64,000 nucleotides of DNA, from positions 1 to 64,000 of the forward strand of contig CAJTVP010000006.1 of assembly GCA_910580205.1 (NCBI GenBank), in the 5' to 3' direction. This stretch comes from an uncultured Eggerthellaceae bacterium. Lineage in GTDB: Bacteria; Actinomycetota; Coriobacteriia; Coriobacteriales; Eggerthellaceae. The translations under genes were made by a program, and so were the position numbers. The notes under the pieces are model-generated. The model had not been told where the DNA came from. It made no database searches and worked only from the letters and a program-made list of their open reading frames with translations. This document shows positions 27,482 through 33,162 of the stretch, piece by piece (position 1 is the first letter of the stretch; every line of letters starts with the position of its first letter).

Positions 27482-28038
27482 GCGGACGGTTGCGCATCAT
27501 CGCAGGCGAGTTCGGCGGACGGATGATCTCCTGCCCTGAAACGGCAGCGCGCCCTACGACCGACCGGGTGCGCGAAGCGGTCATGAGCTCCGTCCATAGC
27601 CGTTTGGGCGGCTTCGAGGGGCTTTCCGTGTGCGATGCCTTCGCCGGCTCAGGCGCGTGCGGCCTGGAGGCCCTGTCGCGCGGGGCGGCGCGCGTGGCGC
27701 TCTTCGACAAGGATCCAGCGGCGTTCCGCGCCGTGAAGGGCAACGTGGAGCTTCTGAGGGTGGGTGCGCAGGCGGCTGCGGAGCAGCGGGATGTGCTCGC
27801 GCGGGGCATCGCAGGGCCTTTCGCCCCCTATGACCTCATCTTCCTGGATCCGCCCTACGCCACGGCGGCCGAAGAGGTGGCGGAGATGCTCGCGGCGGCG
27901 CGGACATCGGGGGCTGTGCCGCAAGGCGCGCTCGTCGTCTATGAGCACGAGGCGGCAAGCCCGGCGCTGTCTTGTTTGGATGAGGTCAAGAGCCGCCGCT
28001 ATGGAAAGACCGTCGTGGACATGGGCGTGCTCGCCTGA
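27478..28038 (+). CDS. rsmD: 16S rRNA m2G966 methyltransferase RsmD
   Basis: A 186-residue Rossmann-fold methyltransferase. It has the RsmD start LRIIAGEFGGR, the SAM-binding DAFAGSGACGLEALSRGA and the catalytic DPPY motif (FLDPPYAT). It methylates G966 of 16S rRNA. Translationally coupled to recG (ATGA). The usual following gene coaD is not present here. Confidence 0.93.
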   Translation: MSGRLRIIAGEFGGRMISCPETAARPTTDRVREAVMSSVHSRLGGFEGLSVCDAFAGSGACGLEALSRGAARVALFDKDPAAFRAVKGNVELLRVGAQAAAEQRDVLARGIAGPFAPYDLIFLDPPYATAAEEVAEMLAAARTSGAVPQGALVVYEHEAASPALSCLDEVKSRRYGKTVVDMGVLA

Positions 28039-28151
28039 GCCGGCGCGCCTCCTGCCCGCTCTCGACATTTCGGTCGCCAAGCGCTTGCGGTGGCTTTCGT
28101 TTTTTGAGATATTGGACGGGATAAGAAAAGAGCTTTGAAAAGGAGCGCAGA

Positions 28152-28394
28152 ATGGTCGACAAGGAAAAGGTCAAGGAAGTTCTGGAAGCGGTCCGCCCCT
28201 CTCTGCAGGCTGATGGCGGGGACGTTGAGCTCATCGATGTGGGAGACGACGGCATCGTGACCGTTGAGCTGCAAGGGGCTTGCAAAGGCTGTCCTATGTC
28301 CCAGATGACGCTCGCGGGCGGCATCGAGCGCATCCTGAAAGAGCGCGTGCCTGGCGTGGTCGCCGTGCGGCCGGCTGATGAGATGGGGATGTAG
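28152..28394 (+). CDS. NifU C-terminal-type Fe-S cluster carrier
   Basis: An 80-residue stand-alone Nfu domain with the signature ADGGDVELIDV and the cluster-binding CKGCPMSQMTL (CxxC). It would bind and deliver a 4Fe-4S cluster as a dimer. It stands alone, with a strong AAAAGGAGCG ribosome site and its own intrinsic terminator. Confidence 0.92.
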   Translation: MVDKEKVKEVLEAVRPSLQADGGDVELIDVGDDGIVTVELQGACKGCPMSQMTLAGGIERILKERVPGVVAVRPADEMGM

Positions 28395-28425
28395 CGCGGG
28401 TTCCCGCGTCCAACCGTTCCAAGCT

Positions 28426-28457
28426 GAGCGCCCGTTTCGCAAGACGGGCGCTCTTTT
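28426..28457 (+). terminator. Intrinsic terminator after the Nfu gene
   Basis: A 10-base perfect stem (28426-28435 with 28444-28453), an 8-base loop and a run of T. A second small GCGCGGGTTCCCGCG hairpin lies just before it. Confidence 0.88.
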
Positions 28458-28477
28458 CTATGAGAGGGGAGATGAGC

Positions 28478-28768
28478 ATGAGCGCTTGCTGGGAGATGCG
28501 CGGCTGCGATGATGAGATGCAGGGCCGCTGCCCGCACAACACGCCCGGAGAGCCGTGCCCGGCTGACTGCCACTTCGCCGCGTGCACGCGCGCCACGCAC
28601 GTGGTCTGCGAGGATTTCGACGTGCTGCTCAATCCCGATCGCGACTACGACATGGCCGTGAAGGAGATCTGCCGCTTTTGCGAGTTCTTCCTCAAGAACG
28701 GCCCTGACATCAAAGATCGCCCGAAAGATTTCAAGCGCCAAGGCAACCCCAACCGGTTCCTCCTCTAA
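28478..28768 (+). CDS. Small cysteine-rich protein
   Basis: A 96-residue protein with 10 cysteines: CWEMRGC, RCPHNTPGEPC, ADCHFAAC, VC and CRFCEFF. The CWExxxC ... CP ... CxxC pattern recalls two-CW-type cysteine domains known from anaerobes, suggesting metal or Fe-S binding. No membrane segment or signal is present. The ATG at 28478 sits 7-8 bases after AGAGGGGAG; ATG 28472 is too close to that site. It stands alone between a terminator and the next zinc-ribbon gene. Function unknown. Confidence 0.72.
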   Translation: MSACWEMRGCDDEMQGRCPHNTPGEPCPADCHFAACTRATHVVCEDFDVLLNPDRDYDMAVKEICRFCEFFLKNGPDIKDRPKDFKRQGNPNRFLL

Positions 28769-28817
28769 CGGCTGGACAACGTCTGCCGCGCGTCCGGAAG
28801 GCGGCGGGGAGGTGCGG

Positions 28818-28823
28818 TAGAAT
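28818..28823 (+). promoter_or_regulatory. Possible -10 box before the zinc-ribbon/lgt pair
   Basis: TAGAAT preceded by GCGG, about 78 bases before the zinc-ribbon gene at 28901. No -35 hexamer is visible. Confidence 0.3.
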
Positions 28824-28900
28824 CAAAGCCATCCAAAGCGCCAAGAACCAAGGTGCCAAGGTCAAGGCGGCAACAGGCAACACGAAAGGGGAGGTGCGCC

Positions 28901-29137
28901 ATGGCGAACTACGATCACATGCTGTTCTGCCCGTCCTGCGGCGCGCGCGACCTCAACCTTTCCAATTACACGTCCCTCATGGTCCTCAAGGATCGCATCG
29001 GGCTGTTCACCATCGCCTGCCCCACCTGCCAAGCGAAAGTCACCTCCATCCAGGCCATCCCCGATGAGCTCATGCCCGCCGTGGGCCAAGCGGCGGAGAT
29101 GGTCCATGCGGGCATGGGACGTCCGCAGAACGCCTGA
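28901..29137 (+). CDS. Small zinc-ribbon protein
   Basis: A 78-residue protein with two CxxC pairs (CPSC and CPTC) separated by about 30 residues, a two-knuckle zinc ribbon. It has a strong AAAGGGGAGG ribosome site and ends 6 bases before lgt. The family is not recognised; the context gives no firm role. Confidence 0.72.
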   Translation: MANYDHMLFCPSCGARDLNLSNYTSLMVLKDRIGLFTIACPTCQAKVTSIQAIPDELMPAVGQAAEMVHAGMGRPQNA

Positions 29138-29143
29138 GGCTCC

Positions 29144-29989
29144 ATGCTCAACGGCATCTACCACGCCATAGATCCCGTCGCGTTCGCCGTAGGCCCCCTC
29201 ACGGTCCGGTGGTATGGCATCGCGTACCTCATCGGGTTCGCGCTGGCGGCCCTCGTCCTCTACAAGGTGGCGAAGCACTGGAAGCTCACGCTGGATGGGG
29301 ATGATGTGAGCACCATCATGATCTGCGTCATCATCGGCATCCTGGTGGGCGCGCGGCTGGGGTATTGCCTGTTCTACGGGGCCGGAGAGTACCTTGAAGA
29401 CCCGCTCCGCATCTTCGCGTTCAACCAAGGGGGCATGAGCTTCCATGGCGGCCTCATAGGCGCGCTGCTGTCCGGGATCGTGGCTGCGAAGATCACGGGC
29501 GTTCCGTATCTCACGCTGGCTGATCTGGGGGCCATCGCCGCGCCTTTGGGCTTGTTCTTCGGCCGATGCGCGAACTTCATCAACGGGGAGCTGTGGGGTT
29601 CTCCCACTGATCTTCCCTGGGGGGTCGTCTTCGGCGGCGCTGCGGGCGATATGCCCCGACATCCCACGCAGCTCTACGAGGCGCTTCTGGAGGGCATCGT
29701 CATCTTCGCCGTGCTCATGCTCTTGGCGCGCCGCACGCCTCCGCGCCCGCGCGGCACGTTCATCGGCGCGTTCTTCGTGCTCTATGGCGCCTTCCGGATC
29801 CTGGTGGAGTTCGTGCGCCAGCCGGATGCTCAGCTGGGATATCTCTTCGGCGATTGGCTCACCATGGGGCAGGTGCTCTCGCTCCCGCTCATCCTCATCG
29901 GCATCGCGCTCCTCATCTTCGCCCACGGAAAAAAGCTGCCTGAAGAGGGCGCTCGGAAACGGGAGCGTGACGGGAGCATCTCTCAGTGA
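29144..29989 (+). CDS. lgt: Prolipoprotein diacylglyceryl transferase
   Basis: A 281-residue, seven-helix membrane enzyme that adds diacylglycerol to the lipobox Cys of prolipoproteins. It shows VRWYGIAYLIGF, the GGMSFHGGLIGA motif and the Lgt signature GRCANFINGELWG, with the essential Arg and His residues in place. A charged Lys/Arg/Glu tail ends the protein. Confidence 0.95.
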   Translation: MLNGIYHAIDPVAFAVGPLTVRWYGIAYLIGFALAALVLYKVAKHWKLTLDGDDVSTIMICVIIGILVGARLGYCLFYGAGEYLEDPLRIFAFNQGGMSFHGGLIGALLSGIVAAKITGVPYLTLADLGAIAAPLGLFFGRCANFINGELWGSPTDLPWGVVFGGAAGDMPRHPTQLYEALLEGIVIFAVLMLLARRTPPRPRGTFIGAFFVLYGAFRILVEFVRQPDAQLGYLFGDWLTMGQVLSLPLILIGIALLIFAHGKKLPEEGARKRERDGSISQ

Positions 29990-30051
29990 GAGGGCGCGGC
30001 GCCATGGATTACCATGACGGGCAGATCATCATCAAGAGAAAGGACCCTGCC

Positions 30052-30432
30052 ATGCAAGTCAAGTTCTACCGATGCGAACATTGCGGGAACATAGCGGTCA
30101 AGGTCGTGGATTCGGGCGTGCCGCTGGTGTGCTGCGGCGAGAAGATGGTGGAGCTCGTGCCGGATTCCGTGGACGCGGCGCTGGAGAAGCACGTGCCTGC
30201 GGTCACGCGCGAAGGGAACCACCTGCACGTCAACATCGGGTCCGTGGACCATCCCATGATCGAAGAGCACTACATCCAGTTCATCTGTTTGGTGAAGGAT
30301 GCGGGCTATGAGATCCATCCGCTGCAAGCGGGCGAGCATCCCGCAACGGATTTCTTCCTGGGCGAAGGAGAGGATGCGGTCGCGGTCTATGAGTATTGCA
30401 ACCTGCATGGACTTTGGGTGCTTGAGCTGTAA
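30052..30432 (+). CDS. dfx: Superoxide reductase (desulfoferrodoxin)
   Basis: A 126-residue two-iron superoxide reductase. The N-terminal desulforedoxin domain holds the FeS4 center (CEHC and the CC pair in VCCGEKM). The SOR domain has the ligands of the catalytic Fe(His)4Cys site: EKHVPAV, HVNIGSVDHPM, HYIQF and the final CNLHGLW. It reduces superoxide to peroxide without making oxygen, typical of anaerobes. The ATG at 30052 follows AGAAAGGACC and fits the conserved start; an in-frame upstream ATG at 30004 would add a non-conserved tail. Confidence 0.95.
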   Translation: MQVKFYRCEHCGNIAVKVVDSGVPLVCCGEKMVELVPDSVDAALEKHVPAVTREGNHLHVNIGSVDHPMIEEHYIQFICLVKDAGYEIHPLQAGEHPATDFFLGEGEDAVAVYEYCNLHGLWVLEL

Positions 30433-30435
30433 GTG

Positions 30436-30444
30436 TGGTATCAT
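30436..30444 (+). promoter_or_regulatory. Extended -10 promoter of rpmE
   Basis: TG-G-TATCAT, just before the structured leader. No -35 consensus is seen at the right spacing. Confidence 0.5.
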
Positions 30445-30445
30445 C

Positions 30446-30488
30446 GTTCGGCTTGTCTATAGACCTTGGTCGGAAACCAAGGACGAAC
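30446..30488 (+). ncRNA. Candidate L31 leader RNA
   Basis: In the 60-base untranslated region of rpmE, GTTCG (30446-30450) pairs with CGAAC (30484-30488), enclosing a 7-base-pair stem (30464-30470 with 30476-30482) capped by the CGGAA loop. The ribosome site follows at once. Structured leaders that bind their own product are known for L31 in several phyla, including actinobacterial classes; membership of a named family cannot be checked here. Confidence 0.5.
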
Positions 30489-30504
30489 ACACGAGGAGTG
30501 AGCG

Positions 30505-30993
30505 ATGAAGAAGGACATCCATCCGGAGTACATGGATTGCACGGTGCGCTGCAGCTGCGGCAACGAGTTCGTGACGAAGTCCACCAAGCCTGAGCTGCGC
30601 ATCGACATCTGCAACGTGTGCCATCCGTTCTACACGGGCACCCAGAAGCTGATCGACACCGGCGGCCGCGTGCAGCGCTTCGCGGATCGTTTCGGTTCCG
30701 CTTCCGATGCCGTGGCGGAGCGCGAGGCTGCCCGCAAGGCGGAGCGCGCTGCGAAGGCGGCGGAGCGCGAGGCTGCCCGCAAGGCTGAGCGCGAGGCGAA
30801 GGCCAAGGAGAAGGAAGAGCGCGCTGCCAAGTACGCTGAGAAAGCAGCTGCGGAAGCGGCGAAGGCTGAGACGCAAGCCGCGGAGGCTGGCGCTGAGGCG
30901 GCTGCGGAGGCCGCAGAGGCCAACGAGGAAGCCGCCGTCGCCGAAGAGGCTGCTGTGGCTGAGGCCACCGGGGAGCCGGTGGAGGGCGAATAG
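30505..30993 (+). CDS. rpmE: Ribosomal protein bL31 with a long C-terminal extension
   Basis: The first about 64 residues are a zinc-type L31 (MKKDIHPEYMDCTVRCSCGNEF, then CNVCHPFYTGTQKLIDTGGRVQRF), with CxC and CxxC pairs. A further 98 residues are almost only Ala, Glu, Lys and Arg: a predicted charged helix turning acidic at the end. Ordinary L31 proteins are 65-90 residues. The extension contains a perfect 26-base repeat with a 45-base period. Start after ACGAGGAGTGAGCG. Confidence 0.93.
   Translation: MKKDIHPEYMDCTVRCSCGNEFVTKSTKPELRIDICNVCHPFYTGTQKLIDTGGRVQRFADRFGSASDAVAEREAARKAERAAKAAEREAARKAEREAKAKEKEERAAKYAEKAAAEAAKAETQAAEAGAEAAAEAAEANEEAAVAEEAAVAEATGEPVEGE
30715..30785 (+). repeat. 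Intragenic direct repeat in rpmE
   Basis: Two perfect 26-base copies (30715-30740 and 30760-30785), offset by 45 bases, encode the repeated AEREAARKAE unit. The 15-codon period suggests tail growth by duplication without frame loss. Confidence 0.85.
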
Positions 30994-31015
30994 CCCCTTT
31001 GGGCAAGAGCAGAGG

Positions 31016-31046
31016 AAGGCCGTCCGTGGGGCGGCCTTTTCTTTTC
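31016..31046 (+). terminator. Intrinsic terminator after rpmE
   Basis: A 7-base stem AAGGCCG / CGGCCTT (31016-31022 with 31032-31038) and a 9-base loop, followed by TTTTCTTTTC. It ends only two bases before the palindrome in the glnA promoter. Confidence 0.8.
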
Positions 31047-31047
31047 T

Positions 31048-31063
31048 GGGAGTATAATCTCCC
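31048..31063 (+). promoter_or_regulatory. glnA promoter with palindrome over the -10 box
   Basis: A perfect consensus TATAAT (31053-31058) is flanked by the inverted repeat GGGAG (31048-31052) and CTCCC (31059-31063). The arrangement suits an operator for a repressor that blocks RNA polymerase. Transcription would begin near 31065, ahead of the glnA start at 31098. No good -35 box is visible, consistent with a regulated promoter. Confidence 0.6.
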
Positions 31064-31097
31064 GGACAAGGCAGAGACTTTTCAGACAGGACCTTCG

Positions 31098-32423
31098 ATG
31101 CCTCAAGATTCAAAAGTTGATTTCGTCCGCAAGACCATCGAGAGCCGGGATGTGCATTTCATCCGCTGCTGGTTCACCGACGTGCTGGGGTCCATGAAAT
31201 CCTTCGCGTTCGTGCCCACGGAGATGGACAACGCCTTCAATGACGGCATGGCCTTCGACAGCAGCTGCATCAAGGGATTCACGGATGCGGATGAGCCGGA
31301 CGCGCTCGCCTTCCCTGACCCATCCACGTTCCAAGTGCTTCCGTGGCGTCCCCAGACCGACGCGGTGGCGCGCATGTTCTGCAACATCAAGATGCCCGAT
31401 GGCACGCCCTTCGACGGGGACCCGCGCTATATCCTCATGCGCGCGCTGGCGGCCTGCGCGGAGGCGGGCTATTCCGCGAACATCGGCTGCGAGCTGGAAT
31501 ACTACTATTTCAAGGACAACCAGAGCACGGACGTGCTGGACACGGGCACGTACTTCGATCTGACCTCCCTTGACCACGCGAGCGACCTGCGCCGCGACAC
31601 GGTGCTCACCCTTGAGCGCATGGGGATCCCGGTGGAGTACTCCCATCACGAGGTGGGCAACTCCCAGCATGAGATAGATCTGCGCGCCAACGACGCTCTG
31701 GCCATGGCGGATGCGGTCATGACCTACAAGCTGGTCGTGAAGGAGATCGCCATCAAGCATGGCGTTTACGCATCGTTCATGCCCAAGCCCATGAACGGCC
31801 AGCCGGGCAGCGGGATGCACATCCATCTCTCCCTGTTCGACGAGGATGGCGCGAACGCGTTCTATGACGGCGCGGATGCGGAGGGCCTCACGCCCGTGGC
31901 GAAGAGCTTCATGGCGGGCGTCCTTGCCCATGCCCGCGAGATGAGCCTCATCACGAACCAGTTCGTCAATTCCTACAAGCGCCTCTGCTCTGATGAGCTG
32001 GCGCCCACGCACATCGCGTGGACGCGGTCGAACCGCGCGGCCATCCTGCGCGTGCCGAAGTACCGCCCGGACAACGCGGATGCGTGCCGGATAGAGCTGC
32101 GCAGCCCGGATGTGGCGGCGAACCCATACCTCACGTTCGCATGCATCTTGGCGGCGGGGCTGGATGGCATCGAACGCGGGCTTCCGCTCCCCGGTCCCTG
32201 CGAAGCCTCCCATGGGCACGGCCACGGGCATCCGTGCGCGAAGGACCGTCTGCCGAAGGATCTGGGAGAGGCCATCGCCGCGTTCCGAGAGAGCCAGCTT
32301 TTGCGCCAGACGCTCGGTGAGCACACCCACGAGTTCCTGGTGCAGCAGAAGAGCGCTGAGTGGAGCGCGTACCAGAGCAACGTGACGCCGTGGGAGCGCG
32401 ACCGTCTGTTGGCGGTGCTGTGA
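31098..32423 (+). CDS. glnA: Glutamine synthetase
   Basis: A 441-residue type I glutamine synthetase making glutamine from glutamate, ammonia and ATP. Visible family elements are the N-terminal beta-grasp part (FIRCWFTDVLGSMKSF), the metal-ligand GCELEYYYF, the HHEVGNSQHEIDLR segment, the ATP-site MPKPMNGQPGSGMHIHLSL, and RSNRAAILRVP with IELRSPDVAANPYL. The adenylylation-site region of the beta subtype is not evident, so it fits the GSI-alpha form. An unusual HGHGHGH run lies near residue 373. The ATG at 31098 follows ACAGGACC; 3 bases separate it from the regulator gene. Confidence 0.95.
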   Translation: MPQDSKVDFVRKTIESRDVHFIRCWFTDVLGSMKSFAFVPTEMDNAFNDGMAFDSSCIKGFTDADEPDALAFPDPSTFQVLPWRPQTDAVARMFCNIKMPDGTPFDGDPRYILMRALAACAEAGYSANIGCELEYYYFKDNQSTDVLDTGTYFDLTSLDHASDLRRDTVLTLERMGIPVEYSHHEVGNSQHEIDLRANDALAMADAVMTYKLVVKEIAIKHGVYASFMPKPMNGQPGSGMHIHLSLFDEDGANAFYDGADAEGLTPVAKSFMAGVLAHAREMSLITNQFVNSYKRLCSDELAPTHIAWTRSNRAAILRVPKYRPDNADACRIELRSPDVAANPYLTFACILAAGLDGIERGLPLPGPCEASHGHGHGHPCAKDRLPKDLGEAIAAFRESQLLRQTLGEHTHEFLVQQKSAEWSAYQSNVTPWERDRLLAVL

Positions 32424-32426
32424 GCC

Positions 32427-33095
32427 ATGGGAGCCAGCGCGGTCTTCATAGCGGATTCTCTGGACAACGCCCGCAAGTTCAAGCAGGTGCTCTCTGAGAT
32501 GGATGTGAAGGTGTTCGCCGGCTCATCCAGCCAAGCGCCCAAGCTCTTGCAGGCGAACCCTTTGTGCGATCTGGTCATCTTGGAGGCGCGAGGGGACGTG
32601 GCCGCGCAAACGGCCGTGATCGAAGAGGCGCTGTCCGAAGAAGGCTCTGCGGGCATGCTCATCATCCTGGACCATGAGGATCTGCCCCGCTTCCGGCTTC
32701 CGCTTCAAACGCGCGCGGATTTCGTGATGGCGGATGCCACGGAAGAGGAGTGCGCCACGCGCATCCGACAGCTTCTGTGGCCCGGCAATGAAGCCAGCCG
32801 GGGGGATTTCATCTCCGTGGACGCCATGACCATCAACCTGGCCACCTATCAGGTGAAAGTGGCGGGGCAGCCGTTGGATCTCACGTATCTGGAATACGCG
32901 TTGCTGGCGTTTCTGGTGACCCATCCGGGTCGCACCTATTCCCGCGACACGCTGCTTCGGCGCGTATGGGGCTTCGACTATTACGGTGGATCGCGGACGG
33001 TGGACGTGCATGTCAGGCGCATCCGCGCGAAGCTGGGGCCTGAGCTGGCGCAGCATTTGGAGACCGTGCGCGGGGTAGGGTATCTCTGGTCGTGA
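32427..33095 (+). CDS. GlnR-like orphan response regulator
   Basis: A 222-residue protein with a degenerate receiver (1-120) and an OmpR-type winged helix (about 130-222; RVWGFDYYGGSRTVDVHVRRIRAKLGPEL in two runs). The wing closely resembles actinobacterial GlnR, and the gene sits 3 bases after glnA, the classic GlnR target. The receiver has Glu53 (VILEARGD) where the phosphate-accepting Asp should be, one Asp at the acidic pocket and no conserved Lys. No sensor kinase is adjacent. It is therefore probably a phosphorylation-independent nitrogen regulator. Confidence 0.82.
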   Translation: MGASAVFIADSLDNARKFKQVLSEMDVKVFAGSSSQAPKLLQANPLCDLVILEARGDVAAQTAVIEEALSEEGSAGMLIILDHEDLPRFRLPLQTRADFVMADATEEECATRIRQLLWPGNEASRGDFISVDAMTINLATYQVKVAGQPLDLTYLEYALLAFLVTHPGRTYSRDTLLRRVWGFDYYGGSRTVDVHVRRIRAKLGPELAQHLETVRGVGYLWS

Positions 33096-33162
33096 CCGGG
33101 CCCGCGCGCATCATCTCCCAAGCAGCAGACATGATGGATCTGAAAGACCTAAGGAGCGCTCC

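Noticed and set aside
30697..30993. CRISPR array or tandem DNA repeat
   Set aside because: The repeats are in frame, have no spacers of similar length and encode the charged tail of L31.
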